From Stictocephala bisonia (lineage: Eukaryota > Arthropoda > Insecta > Hemiptera > Membracidae), in assembly GCA_035578905.1 (NCBI GenBank), contig JAQJVL010000674.1, positions 388,188-452,187 on the forward strand: a DNA stretch of 64,000 bases, given 5' to 3'. Of this stretch, positions 1-10,771 are shown in pieces. Below the pieces are notes generated by a model. The model was not told the origin of the DNA, searched no databases, and saw nothing but the letters and a program-made list of their open reading frames with translations. A program made the translations under genes and the position numbers. The number at the start of each line of letters is the position of its first letter. Position 1 is the stretch's first letter.

Positions 1-536
1 ATGAGCAATAAATAATAACATTTTAAAGCTTTACAAACCACAAATGACAACCTGATCAGATCGGCCGATGTTTCCAGTACTACTACCTATGCCGAGCTAT
101 GCAGCTAACATATTATTTGTAATATTAAAGAATTTTCGCTAATATTTTTAAACTATCTGAGATAGCAATTTCCCTAAGTTTTGTTGTAGTTAACAACCTT
201 AAGTGGTTTAGTCTTAAAGATTGTGCACTAACATATTCTGGTGTTTTGGCTGTAAAAGATTACCAACATTTTGTGACGAACATTTTTCACTCCAACATTT
301 CTTATTTGTTTATTGTAAAAAATTAAAAATGTTAAGTGTTCGTAATATTACTGTCTGTTGCTTGGTCAACAAAATAAACTTATACTGTAATAGTAAAATA
401 TAAAATAAGACACAACATAAAAGTGTTATGTCTTGTACATGTGTATTGTGTTTATGTTAATAGATTCATCTTCGGACATTAAGTTTGATGATGTCTTCAG
501 CTGCAAAAAATAGTAATTAAAAACTGTGTTTTTTAG
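1..536 (+). other. HDDC2: Intron upstream of the HDDC2 last exon
   Basis: No coding segment was recognised here. The stretch ends in a pyrimidine-rich acceptor (TGTTTTTTAG at about 527-536) directly before a coding exon, so it is best read as the 3' part of the last HDDC2 intron. The earlier exons must lie left of the window. Confidence 0.7.
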
Positions 537-755
537 GAATATGAAGCACAAACAACAAAAGAATCACAATTTGTCAAAGATCTTGATAAATTTGATATGA
601 TCCTACAAGCGTTCGAGTATGAAAAATCTTCTGGGAAGGAACTTAGTCTTCAAGAATTTTTCGATAGCACACAAGGGCAATTTAATCACCCACTAGTCAA
701 ATCCCTTGTAACAGAACTAAATAAAGAACGGAATCAAGTCCTATCAAAAGATTAA
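537..755 (+). CDS. HDDC2: HDDC2 (HD-domain 5'-deoxynucleotidase), last coding exon
   Basis: Seventy-two codons and a TAA stop, open directly after an AG acceptor in phase 0. The translation starts EYEAQTTKESQFVKDLDKFD and contains DMILQAFEYE and FFDSTQGQFNHP. This is the conserved C-terminal pattern of HDDC2: acidic segment, 'D..MILQA.EYE', then 'F.DST.G.FNHP..K.LV.EL'. The family hydrolyses deoxynucleoside 5'-monophosphates through a metal-binding HD domain. That HD domain is not in this exon and must be encoded to the left. The gene is partial only because of the window edge; this exon shows no damage. It is convergent with FAM8A1, whose stop is 1.4 kb away. No AATAAA is seen before position 857, where a piggyBac remnant begins. 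An AATAAA at 982-987 inside that remnant could serve as the polyadenylation signal (inference). Confidence 0.9.
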   Translation, partial: EYEAQTTKESQFVKDLDKFDMILQAFEYEKSSGKELSLQEFFDSTQGQFNHPLVKSLVTELNKERNQVLSKD

Positions 756-856
756 TATTTGAATGTTTTTTCAACCTTTTTACACTTTTGTAAAAATACT
801 CAAGTATATTTAACAATAATTCATTTTTAGGTAGCTACTTGCAGATTAGATTTGAA

Positions 857-1769
857 CCCTTTCAGAAGTATGGAATAATGCATGTAAAGAGTAATGACGT
901 TCTGGAATGTCATGTGTATGTTATTTATCAAACAAATTTTTATTGCTTTACAACACGTATAACTGTATCCTGAAGTAAGGAAATAAATTTCTGGGAAGGA
1001 CGAAGTATGATTCTAGTGATGACAATTCACATAATCGAGACCTGGGCTGAACTTTGTCCGTGGAAGGAGTTGTCATTCAAGACAACTGCGTGCACGAGCT
1101 TTTCGGCCTTCTCACAAAGTCTGCGATATTATCAGTAATCAACAGTGTAAAAACAACAACAAAAGCCAAAGTCTGTTATCGAATACAATAAGGACACGGG
1201 TGCCATAAACAGGACGGACATGATAATATTGTTCAAACATGTAACAAGAAAATACTGCGATATGGTATAGAAAATAATTTTCATTTGTGAGATAACATCA
1301 CTTTGAATGCATTCAAAATATACAAAATCCACAACATCAACAGCAAAATTACGTTTTCAGAATTCAAACTGAACCTTATCAGGCATCTTTGAATGCCATT
1401 ATCGAACAAGAGAGATAAAGGCCATGCCGCAGACAGTTGCACCGAGGGGCGATAAACATCCGCTAAGTCTTATTGTCCAGCATTTCCTGTGCCCTCGGCG
1501 GAATCTTCAACCTCAAAAGAGGTGCAAAAACTCTACAATGAACGCTAAATAGCAAAAAGACACATCATACAAGCAACGCAGCATTATGCTTATATCCCTA
1601 TTTTTAAATATTTCATACAAACAAAAATGTTTAATTGTTGGTAAATTGCTTTTTTAGTACCTTCTAATAAAACTGGTTAAAATGTAAACAAAAATTACTG
1701 TTATAATTTTGTACTCCAAAACGGCTGATGATTTCATGACGTTCCAAGACGTCATTACTTCTTAAAGGG
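857..1769 (+). mobile_element. Degenerate piggyBac-type element
   Basis: The ends read CCCTTTCAGAAG (from 857) and CTTAAAGGG (to 1769), forming a short inverted terminal pair of the CCC...GGG type used by piggyBac. The flanks TGAA and TAAT are decayed versions of the TTAA target. A longer subterminal inverted pair, AGTAATGACGTTCTGGAAT near 891 and its counterpart ending at about 1760, supports the pairing. The interior codes for the remains of a transposase C-terminus on the + strand. It sits about 100 bp behind the HDDC2 stop, so probably in its 3' UTR. Confidence 0.6.
1090..1625 (+). pseudogene. piggyBac transposase C-terminal remnant
   Basis: Interrupted frames read NAFKIYKIHN and ITFSEFKLNLIRHL, which resembles the 'N.y.iy......t..eFr..L...L' helix near the C-terminus of DDE_Tnp_1_7 transposases. 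They are followed in other frames by RCKNSTMNAK and KDTSYK...C-like remains up to about 1620, where a cysteine-rich zinc finger (RC..C.....R..T.Y.C..C) would be expected. Several cysteines are lost and at least three stops and frameshifts are present. The catalytic core is absent. The family assignment rests on the order of these weak motifs and on the CCC/GGG ends. Confidence 0.5.
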
Positions 1770-2141
1770 TAATATGATCTAATTTAATATGATATATATG
1801 CAACGATTTACACGTTATACATTTACAAGATTATAAAATAATCAAATTAGATAAATCAACATTGGGTAGGTATAAAAATTCACACAATTAAATTTATCTG
1901 TGTTAATCTAATATGATTATTTTTATAAATCACAGATTATTTAATACATCATTTTCTTGAACAGCTTTCATATTATTTGGATAGTCTGAAGGAACCTTTA
2001 TACAATGGCATCATTATATATACTAGTAATGTTTTGTGGACTTTCTGGTCAGTTTCAATTCATCAACTTTTGACAATCTCAGATAAAACATAAATTGAGG
2101 TTTCAAACAATTTTACTAAGCAGATTTTAATATTTACATAT

Positions 2142-2147
2142 TTTATT
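2142..2147 (-). terminator. FAM8A1: Candidate polyadenylation signal of FAM8A1
   Basis: TTTATT on the + strand is AATAAA on the gene strand, 46 nt after the FAM8A1 TAG stop. It is the first canonical hexamer downstream of the stop. The assignment rests on motif and position only. Confidence 0.6.
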
Positions 2148-2192
2148 GACATATATAGCATAGTTTTTACAACAAAGAAGTACAACAAATTG

Positions 2193-2516
2193 CTAATGTT
2201 GATGCAGTCGATGTTGTATGATTGGCTCTTCTATGACTATTGTATTGCAAATCATGTCATAACCAGCTCGGTTAAAAGGAAAATAATAAAATGCTGCAAT
2301 AAACGGTATAAACAGAGCCAAAACTAAATTCTTAATGAAAGAACGAACAAATGCCCACCCTAGTCCCAAATCAGTTCCTGGGTAAACCACAACAGTTTCA
2401 TCATTTTCCAAGAGGGGCGTCACTGTCTCACAACGAACAACTCTGAGGCCCATCATCAACTTCCCTGGAGTGGCTCCACCAACTCTTCTTGTAATCCCTC
2501 TTACTAACCAAAATGT
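2193..2516 (-). CDS. FAM8A1: FAM8A1, coding exon 4 (last): RDD domain C-terminal part
   Basis: The exon starts after TTATTGCAG and continues the previous exon in phase 0 (codon GAG, then ACA). It encodes 107 residues and a TAG stop. The segment GGATPGKLMMGLRVVRCET is the signature of the FAM8A1/RDD family (human has GGATPGK.LLGLRVV.C.T), followed by a hydrophobic stretch around SFIKNLVLALFIPFIAAFYY and NRAGYDMICNTIVIEE, which matches the 'NRTAYDIV.GTIVV' ending. FAM8A1 is a multi-pass ER membrane protein that joins the HRD1 ubiquitin-ligase complex with HERPUD and promotes its assembly for ER-associated degradation (known for the vertebrate protein). No damage is seen. The whole coding sequence over four exons is 852 nt, 283 residues, shorter than the human protein (about 413), which has a longer N-terminus. 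Confidence 0.93.
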   Translation of the reverse strand, partial: TFWLVRGITRRVGGATPGKLMMGLRVVRCETVTPLLENDETVVVYPGTDLGLGWAFVRSFIKNLVLALFIPFIAAFYYFPFNRAGYDMICNTIVIEEPIIQHRLHQH

Positions 2517-2614
2517 CTGCAATAAAAAATTAGTTATCAGTAAAAGTTGATTTAGTTATAAATTATTTTGTACTTCTTACAGTTCTTCGCTTAAATTAAA
2601 TTTAAGTATATTAA

Positions 2615-3667
2615 CCCATTGAGGTAGTAGTTATTTTTGCTATGTTGCTCTAGTGGGCAGCAATTAAAATGTGTGAAATTGTAAGAGTATAGTAGAACTG
2701 ATATAACTTTTTTTATGTTATTGATAGAGTAATGAAACTTGCTTTATTGTTTTTCTCATAGAATTTGCTGTAATAAAATGTATACCTAAACTTTCTATAG
2801 TAAATATTTGTTTGTTTGTTATTATTAATAAATTTATAATAACAAATTTAGTTTTGAAATTTCAAAAGTAGACAAATTTTTTTATTTTAAATATTTTTTT
2901 ATATGAACAAACCATTTATTTTATGAAAGTACATATATTTTTGTACATAAAAAGTTACGATAACATATATTTTGAAATACAGTTTTCCTAAAAAAAATAA
3001 TAAATAAAATTTAGGCTACTGTGGCTGATTTTCATTGTTTCTAATGTAGTAAAGATGTTGTTATGGAAATTTCAATAATGGTGTCTTACAGCAACAATTT
3101 ATTATCTTGAAAAACTATATTTATATAAAAAAACACTTTTTACAACACAAAATACTTTCAGTAACATTTGATTCAATTTCGTCAGCATCACTCTCATCGT
3201 CATATTCAGAATTATGGATATGCGAACTCATACACTGGGGAATTATTACATCGTCTTCACTATCAGAGTCTTCACTACCACTTGAACCAAACTCGTAATC
3301 ACTATCCAAATATAAATCTAATTCTGAATCACGCAATCTTTTCCGATTCATATCACAACCGCAATTATTACATTCACAACGCACATACCCAAAACAACTT
3401 CGCAAGCAGACGAAAACAAACTGGCCAATGCCAAACAATAAAACAAATAACAGCTGATTGAACCGTGTATATTCTGCGTACAACAACAAAATCAAAGGCA
3501 TTTAATTCTTAAATGTCACGGAACAGCAATCCACCACTATCTGTTGAAAAACCTAGCAACTACGATCACAACTGTGTCATTAAAACTTGCGACGTGCTGG
3601 GCACGTCAGACGGCACCCGGTTCCGCGGAAATGGGACGTGCCTGGCACGTCGAACTACCTTAATGGG
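2615..3667. mobile_element. Internally deleted piggyBac-type element
   Basis: Perfect TTAA target copies flank the unit (2611-2614 and 3668-3671). The termini are CCCATTGAGGTAGT on the left and, read inward from the right, CCCATTAAGGTAGTT. This is the typical piggyBac arrangement. Near the right end two imperfect palindromes (GACGTGCTGGGCACGTC at about 3591 and GACGTGCCTGGCACGTC at about 3635) look like subterminal binding sites. Total length is 1053 bp against roughly 2.5 kb for an autonomous element. Only the first part of the transposase frame is left, so this copy depends on a transposase supplied in trans. It lies in FAM8A1 intron 3. Confidence 0.85.
3121..3351 (-). pseudogene. N-terminal fragment of a piggyBac transposase
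   Basis: An open frame from an ATG at 3351 encodes MNRKRLRDSELDLYLDSD and then a serine/aspartate/glutamate-rich stretch (GSSGSEDSDSEDD), 76 residues in all. A basic start followed by an acidic low-complexity segment is the usual N-terminus of piggyBac-like transposases, before the DDE core. The core is absent: the frame runs out within the deleted element. A longer frame upstream of this ATG (to 3501) is hydrophobic and is probably not translated as part of the protein. Confidence 0.6.
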
Positions 3668-3671
3668 TTAA

Positions 3672-4400
3672 GTTATACTTATATTTTTACCTGAATTAGT
3701 TCTAAAATGTTATTATTTACTTGCTCTGATAACTACCCGCTGTTCATTTATCAATAAATAAATTATAACAATCTGTGTGTTTAGAATATGTTGGACTTAC
3801 CCATTCATTGCAATATTGAAAACAGTTGAAGTAAATGTTATATTTATGGTCAGTGGATGAATTTTTTTTTTTACTTTGGTACTCCATATTTAGGGTTATC
3901 TATCACACACCTAAATGATTCTTAAGGTCTTGATCCCTTCAGTCTTAATAATTTAGGATACTTATATAGAAATAACACGGGAGAGGAGGAGGACATCCTT
4001 TAACTCGAAAACCCTTTACTCCTGAGTTCTCGTATTCTTATGGTTAATGATAGCAAAGGATCTGATTGGCCGGTATCGGGACTTATTGTCTATCATATTT
4101 TACTATCTATTGCTTCTGTCCTAGCATGCATTTCGAGCCTATAAAGAATATTGATGCCAAATTTCACTGTCCAAAGCCTTTTTCCAAGTTTTTGAGAAAC
4201 TGTGATCAGTCAGTCAATGGTATTTTTACTTTTATATTTATAAATAAAATTGGTTGTCATATACAAAATATGTGCCTACCATGTAGACATTGGCACTTTT
4301 TGACTGATATGCATGCAGCATTTACTAACATGTAGATTATTAACGCTCTAAGGGTTAAAAAGTAATGCTATTGTTTAACACCTTTACCGAAACATCATTC
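3672..4400. other. Intronic sequence without recognised genes
   Basis: FAM8A1 intron 3. An open frame of 89 codons (4066-4335, + strand) has no recognisable motif. A terminus-like GGG followed by TTAA ends at 4356 (CGCTCTAAGGGTTAA) and could be the right end of an old piggyBac MITE, but I did not find a matching left end. Confidence 0.4.
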
Positions 4401-4417
4401 AAAATACGTTTAAAGAA

Positions 4418-4560
4418 ACACCCGGTCTGTGAGTCCTCAATTTTTTTGGCTTTAATAGAAACACCCGGTCTGAGAGGCCTCAATTTTTGTGGTATTATTA
4501 GAAACACTTGGTCTGTGAGGCCTCAAATTGATCAACCATCAACAGAAACACACGGTCTAG
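4418..4560 (+). repeat. Subterminal direct repeats of a piggyBac-like element, left side
   Basis: Four spaced copies of a unit close to GAAACACCCGGTCTGTGAGG (about 4409, 4458, 4500 and 4546) precede the piggyBac-like transposase remnant. Two related copies (AGAAACACGGTCTTGTAGG at about 6569 and CGAAACACGTGGTCTAGCGG at about 6609) stand in the same direction beyond its start. They are probably transposase-binding repeats of one element whose exact ends I could not fix. Confidence 0.6.
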
Positions 4561-4725
4561 GAGACCCTAAAGAGGTTTAGTTACATAAAACATACTGTAG
4601 TAGCTGGAATAGGTAAGTAGTTATTAGGGTTGTTCATCTGAAATAAAACAGCTTATTGATATGAAAAAAATTATAATATGCAAAAAATGAAAAACATTAA
4701 CATATACCAACTTGTCATTACATGT

Positions 4726-6494
4726 TCAAAGTGTTTTATTGGTTTTGGGCACATGGCAGGCAAATCTTTTTGCTGCATTCAAGGCAGATTGATCGCTGGA
4801 AAGTACACACTTGTATGCAGTCTTTCTTCTTTTAGCAGATGGACAAGACTTCGAACAAGTCTTCCTCTTTTGGAGTTTGTCGTCAAGTTCCACATTAGCT
4901 TCTTGGGGTTTCTTGAGGAACTCTGCCAGTATGCTCCTGATGTCACGAGGTAGATTTGGTATCACAAATCTTCTCTCCATTTGAGGCTTGATTAGTTCCA
5001 TCGCCAGGTCATGGATAAAATAAAACCTGATGGAAAGTGGATTCTTCCTGAATGTACTGTATATGATGAAACTATTTACAGAGCTAATAACAATCATCTG
5101 GAAGAATATTGCTAAGGGCCAACGCCTTGTCCTGGACCTGGAGGAGTAAACAGCACATCTCATATCTAGGATATCCACACCTGCTTTGGTTTTGTTGTAG
5201 TATGCAACAATTTCTTGTTTACTTTTGTTTTCATCTGTTGCAATACTGTGATGCATTGATGATATGAGTAACACCGCTTGGTTTTTCTTTGGGACGACAG
5301 ATAAAAGTGTAATCGCCCCACCAAAGCCATAAAGAGCAGAGCCAACCCTCCATTCTTTTGAAGGAAGAAATTCAGGATGTATTTCTGTTTTATTTTTTTT
5401 TTTTTTTTTACAGTACCAACATACGTCAGAGAGCGGTCTCCTAGTTTGTCTGCCAGCTGAATTGAGCTGAACCAATTGTCGCCTGTTACGTTTCTATTGC
5501 TCCCTTCAATAGATTTGCACAGCCGGATCACAGATTGTGTTGGTTTTGCTAACTTCTTTTCTTCAGCTGTTAGACCCTCACAATCTGTGTTTTTCCCCTT
5601 GTAAATATAAGCGTCTACTAGGTACGATGTTGTCGAGTCTGTGAGGCACATAATCTTCAAGCCGTATTTTTTGGACTTTTTTGGCATATATGTACTAAAA
5701 GCACACTTGCCTCTAAAGCGGACAAGCATCTTGTCTACTGTTATGTTTGTGCCTGAAGTATATAGCGCCTTACAATTTGTAATAAATTTATTAAAAATAA
5801 AACTTATGGGAGCAGCACGATCTGTTCGTTTCCTTTCTTCTTGCGTCCTGGAGTCATCAAAGCGAAGGTAAGCCAGCAATATTTCAAATCGCTTTACAGA
5901 AAATGTAGCTCTAAAAATTGGTCTACCAGTAATGCTTTTTGAAAACAAAGACTTGATTTTTTCATTAGAGCATAGAAAAATATATTTCAACATGAGTACA
6001 CCAATCATTGCTTTTATTTCAGTGGCATCTGAATTTTTTTTAGTTTACTCTATTTGTAGTTTCTCCTAATTTCGATCTAACTTCTCATTTATATGAATAA
6101 CAATCTAATTGATTATTTCATAGTCAAATAAACTTTCCCATACCTCAGATTTAGTAGGACTTTGACCCAAGCTCCGACTTCTCACTGTAAGTCCAGGCAA
6201 AGGTCCCTGTATAATATTGTTATGTGGTGTCCTTCTCTGTGTCGGAGGTTCTTTTTTCATCCAAACAGTTCTATCTTTTCCCCAAAAGAACTCGTCTTCT
6301 TCATCATAATTATAATTTTCTACGACAAAGCAGTCATCATTTTCTAATAATTCTTCAGAAATAGCTTCCTCGTCGTCTGTGGATCGGTCACTTTCGTTTG
6401 GAGAGTAGTCTGGGTCTTGATCAGAATCATCAACCTCATCATTGCTTTCTCTGTTTTCCACTTCGTATATCTTTACTGGTTGACGGTAAGACAT
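4726..6494 (-). pseudogene. PiggyBac-like (PGBD) transposase with frameshifts
   Basis: The reading begins MSYRQPVKIYEVE at 6494 with an acidic N-terminus. It continues after a shift near 6010-6105 with IGVLMLKYIFLCSNEKIKSL, and the DDE_Tnp_1_7 core is clear: FEILLAYLRFDD, NITVDKMLVRFRGKCAFSTY (first catalytic Asp in VDKM), KYGLKIMCLTDSTTSYLVDA and NVTGDNWFSSIQLADKL (second Asp in GDNWF). The frame breaks in a run of A (T on the + strand, 5391-5409) coding lysines, and resumes as EIHPEFLPSKEWRVGSALYG and YYNKTKAGVDILDMRCAVYS (third Asp in GVDILD). A second shift near 4812 separates YKC from the terminal zinc-finger-like ICLECSKKICLPCAQNQ. It is otherwise long and well preserved (about 590 codons), so a young but dead copy. 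It lies in FAM8A1 intron 3. Confidence 0.88.
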
Positions 6495-6569
6495 TTTAAA
6501 ACTTAAAACCTAAAACACAATGTACACCTGTATACAGTCACTTTCTCCATCAAAACTAACAAACTTAAA

Positions 6570-6640
6570 AGAAACACGGTCTTGTAGGCACCAAACAAAA
6601 GACATTAACCGAAACACGTGGTCTAGCGGACCGGCAGACT
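6570..6640 (+). repeat. Subterminal direct repeats of the piggyBac-like element, right side
   Basis: Two GAAACAC...GGTCT repeats, the counterparts of those at 4409-4560. A TTAA follows at about 6651 but without the usual GGG, so the terminus is not proven. Confidence 0.5.
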
Positions 6641-6659
6641 TTCAGTTAACGATCAATAA

Positions 6660-7687
6660 CTCAAGGTCGCCTGAGTTAAACTGAACACCGGCAGGGTCTT
6701 GAGGGAGGGGGAGGGTTCGGTGACAGCTACTATGGCTTCGTAAATTCATGTGAGACATTAAAACATGATTAAAAGCATAAGTCATTATTGCCACTTGCAT
6801 AAATACCCAAGGTAAACAAAGCGCTCAATGTAACAATTCTTTATTCATCGGTTCCTGAAATCAAACATTGTCAAATAATGTTTTCAGAACCATTAATAAT
6901 TTTTTGTCACACTTGAAGCAAAAAGATATCAACTAATATTCAACATAGATATGTGATTATGTTTTAAGGATGGATTCTTAATTAAAATACTTCATTATTT
7001 ATACAAACAAAGCCACAATAATGCAGTAAAAAATAATAAAGTTTACAAATCATTATTATTGCTATGTTTATAATAAAAATGTTACAAGAACATTAAGTAT
7101 TTTCTATTCTCAGTATTATCCATAAATAATAGAATATGTATTATGACTCCAACTAAAATTTTTTTATTTGAGAGGTTCTCCTTTACATTCCAGCTTTATG
7201 TACAAAGTATAGCGTCTGTACCGTGTAGAGACATACGTTTGACGCTTGCTCACTATACTGGACAAATGGTGTGCCAGCAAAAATCATATTCTTGAGATCC
7301 ATTTATATCGCTCACTTATAAATAATGCATTAATTTTATGACATGTAATAGAAGATTGTTTAATTTAAATTTATTTAAAAGCAATTATACAACAACATGC
7401 CGTACCGCGTATTTGACGTTTAGAGAAAATTTGGTTACGCAACATAGTGTCTATGGCGTACTAGGGGTTAAATTCTTGTTCAAACACATGCAGTTAGCTA
7501 CAGATCTGGGGTAAAATTAATATGCTGTCTATGAAATTGTTACAATAATTTTTTCGGTACTTTTGCAGGCTGGCTTATTTATAACACAGCGGCTGTTTCA
7601 AGATCGAACATTTAACTCAGCAAATACTGAGTTATTAATAGTTACTAATACAATTTTATGTAGGACAACATTATTAGGAAAACTTAC
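6660..7687. other. Intronic sequence, possible isolated piggyBac terminus
   Basis: No coding segment. GCGTACTAGGGG followed by TTAA at about 7466-7469 resembles a piggyBac right end, and GTACCG...GACG-type motifs recur around 7218 and 7402. A left partner was not found. Confidence 0.35.
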
Positions 7688-7820
7688 CTCAAATATACAA
7701 ACAATAACCCTATGAATTATTTCCAATATCATAATATTATGAGTCATTTGTAGAGCAACTTTGTAGTCCATTTTTTTCATATCCAACTGAAGACCATCCA
7801 AATCAAATTTAGTCCAGTCA
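7688..7820 (-). CDS. FAM8A1: FAM8A1, coding exon 3
   Basis: 133 nt between an acceptor ATTTTTTCAG (ending at 7821) and a donor GAG/GTAAG (7687). It starts with the third base of a codon split with exon 2 and ends in phase 0. The peptide DWTKFDLDGLQLDMKKMDYK leads into a hydrophobic helix around NIMILEIIHRVIVCIFE, matching the second membrane segment of human FAM8A1 (pattern 'L...R.LVCFYE'). The last codon, GAG, joins the first codon of exon 4 to give ...CIFE-TFWLV.... Both borders and phases agree with the neighbouring exons. Confidence 0.92.
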
Positions 7821-8110
7821 CTGAAAAAATAAGCTTTATTTCCTTATAAAATACATATCATAAAATAAATAAATATATCAATAAATTATTATTGAACAAT
7901 TAGCAGTGTATACTTTTCCTTGTATCTTCCTACCAAGTTGCAGTTTTTATTTTCAACAAAAATTACAGATCATTTATCCTTATAAATACAACTTTGTAGA
8001 ATATTAACTAAACAACTGGCAACGGGCTTATTATGTTGATAATATGTGTTGCCTAAATGGTAGTTAGCGTTAATATGACGACTTTGTAATGGCTGATTCT
8101 GGCTATTGTA

Positions 8111-8571
8111 CAGAGTGGAAAAAAAAAATATGGAAACGCTTTCACAACTTTGTATGACTTCACTTGAAAAATTTAATCTTTTACATGATCATAGTTACAA
8201 AGAACCTATTTTTTGACGCCATTAGTGACGTTTCATTTTTTCAGGGGAACGCCCCACATGGGGTTGAACAAAAATCTTTAATGTAAGCCTAGGTCGAATT
8301 GGTATCAAATTAAAGGTATATTTAATAGAAATTAATTGCCACAAACCAGACTTTGAAAGGTCTATCCTTTCCAGAGTAACTGTCTTTTGAACTTCAAAGT
8401 AACTAATTTGAACAATATTATTTCTCCACTATGTTACGGCTTTAAGTAAATTATTCTGATACAAAATTATACTTTATGAACACTATTATTTAAAAAAAAT
8501 AAACTATCAAATTATCTATAGAAAAAAATAACGTTATGAAAGCGTTTCCAATTTTTATCTTTTCTACCCTG
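8111..8571. mobile_element. Tc1/mariner-like MITE
   Basis: Imperfect inverted repeats of about 42 bp bound a 461-bp non-coding unit. The left end reads CAGAGTGGAAAA and then GGAAACGCTTTCACAAC; the right end, read inward, is CAGGGTAGAAAAG and then GGAAACGCTTTCATAAC. The bases TA stand directly outside both ends (8109-8110 and 8572-8573), as expected for a TA target duplication. There is no internal coding. It lies in FAM8A1 intron 2. Confidence 0.8.
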
Positions 8572-9133
8572 TATAAAACACACATGAGTTATCATAACAG
8601 ATAACATTTTGTGCTAATAAATAACTTCCAAACAACATGGTATTTTAAGTACGCTCCAACTCCTTTTTGGTTTATAAAATTATTTTTCAAAATAAAAATT
8701 AGCAGAAAATGGAATTGAAATTTTTATTTTTAACTTAAGACCTAAATAGTTCTAAAGTTGATGTAGGGATTCGAAAGATAAATAAGTTTATGTTATTTTA
8801 TTATTTTTTTTAATAAAAGTCAGGAAATTGGTCAAAAATAACCTGAAACTTGAAGAGTTAAAGCAGCTATATTGAGTAAAATTAAGAATTTAATTTTGTT
8901 TGTGAAATTTCTAATCTTCTTTTTAATTTAATTACGGAATAATTCAGTAATAAAATTTTGGATCAGTAATAAATTGGTTGGTATTGTAACTGGTAAGCTT
9001 TTAAGTTTTCAGTTTGATCTGAATCAAATCAGATATTCCCTGGAGTGACATAAAATCAGGAGATAAACCAGGAAGAAATCTGAAAAGATTTTCAAAAAAA
9101 CTATCGCAAATTTTGAAAGGGGTCAGCTTATAA

Positions 9134-9904
9134 CCACCGGCTGTTCAATTGTCATTGGACTAGTGATAAACACATTCAGTGCTATGTGGCCGTCTAGTCG
9201 GCCATACTGCCTCAATCACATTATTAAATTAGTCTTCGCCCAGCCTTTGCTGAGTTTGCTTGCAAGTTCGCTGCACTTCTGCGATACCCACAAGTAGGAC
9301 GTTTTCAGTTTCCGTTTATTTTTGGAGATTCTATTACTGTTTTTAATTGGTTTTCTCGAGAAATTAGAAATAAAATTAAACAAAAAAGATGTAGACTTTA
9401 CTGCATGCAAAGAAGAAAACATTAAAAATACTGTATTTATGTTCTATGAACACCCTAACCAACCTGAATTGTGTTCTGTAGCATGTTTTGAAAAATTTTC
9501 TCAGATTAGACATTGTGAAAAAGTGTTAGAAATGGACCTGATAATATTAGTTTTTATTATTTTTCATTTGTTTTCTTAATTCCTTATATTACTAACTAGT
9601 TTATTACAAAATAAAGTGGTGTAAAAAATCTTGAACATTAATTTTTTGACAAAGTTGTTCACCAGGGGCTGATGGCCGACTAAACGGCCATACATAAAAT
9701 TTCAGCCATCGGTGTAAGTTTTTAATTTATATATGCAGCCACACATGGTGAAAACGAAAAACTGCCTTAGCACTGAATTTCTTAATGACATTTTCTAATG
9801 AATGCAACCTTAGAGTGTTACAAAGTCTAAATTCATGTCACACTCATTCAAAATCCATATTCGCCCCCCTGTCTTGATGATTGGCATCTTAATAATAAAT
9901 AAAT
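9134..9904 (+). repeat. Dispersed repeat, long copy (SINE-like or MITE-like)
   Basis: It begins CCACCGGCTGTTCA...GTCATTGGACTAGT and ends AATCCATATTCGCCC...GTCTTGATGATTGGC followed by a TAA-rich tail. The same two ends occur only about 150 bp apart at 26646-26816. The extra interior (about 9190-9790) carries two near-palindromes, GGCCGTCTAGTCGGCC at 9189 and GGCCGACTAAACGGCC at about 9673, and an 85-codon frame of no recognised family. A partial copy in opposite orientation lies near 10420-10510. Confidence 0.6.
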
Positions 9905-10771
9905 TGTATGTCAATGAATTGCACAAATGTTAGGTTTTGTACTCTTATAGAATATTAATTTTTAGCTAATTTATTTATTATACTGTATAGTTATCATAGT
10001 TAAGTTAATTTTGAAATGTTATGTACAATAATCAGATGTGTTTGATGATTACCAGTTATGTGTCTATATTTTATTATTAACTGTAGTTATCTTGACAATA
10101 CAATTGCATGTAGTTGCTTAGAGACAATACAAATGTTTTGATTTATTATATACCTTGCTCATAAGTGCAATATGAGTGTATTTTGATATTAATCTACCTT
10201 TCTTCTATCCAGCCTAATAATGATTCCATATTGAGGGAGTTTTTCAAATCTATTAATTCTGAGATAATAATTGATCATGTGTTTTTTATCAATTAAGAAC
10301 ATAAAAACTAGAATTATTGTTTAATCAATGGACAAATTTTACAGTTCAAATAGGACAAGTTAATTTGTTGCATACAAAATATCTATATCACAATGAAAAT
10401 AAAGTACATTCTTACATATGAGACGCCGACACAACGTTGTGCGTATTTTAAGGCGAATATGAATGGTTTTATGAGTGTAGGATGAGTGTAATTTGAGAAC
10501 CCTAAAGCAGTTACACAATGTCAGGTGTTAAATCTCAGCACACATAGTTTAAATAAGGGCTGATTTTATCAAATATTTGTGCTAGTAAATTAAAATCAAA
10601 CTTAGCAATAAACAATAAGGCCAACTAAACGATACTATTAATTAACCAATAATATTTTATTTTATTAACAGTTACATTCCCTTGGAATAATAAAAATCAA
10701 AATTCAGCAAAAAAATTATTAACTGTAATTATTAGTAATCGAAGCTGTGGTTGTTTGTTTGTAAAACTTAC

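Noticed and set aside
221..403. 60-codon open frame near the left edge
   Set aside because: Cysteine- and phenylalanine-rich chance frame in an intron; no start context, motif or splice support.
4066..4335. 89-codon frame in FAM8A1 intron 3
   Set aside because: No recognisable family, and it lies next to a possible MITE terminus; probably chance or old repeat.
4339..4356. GGG-TTAA as a piggyBac right end
   Set aside because: No matching CCC end with similar sequence was found on the left, so a complete element cannot be supported.
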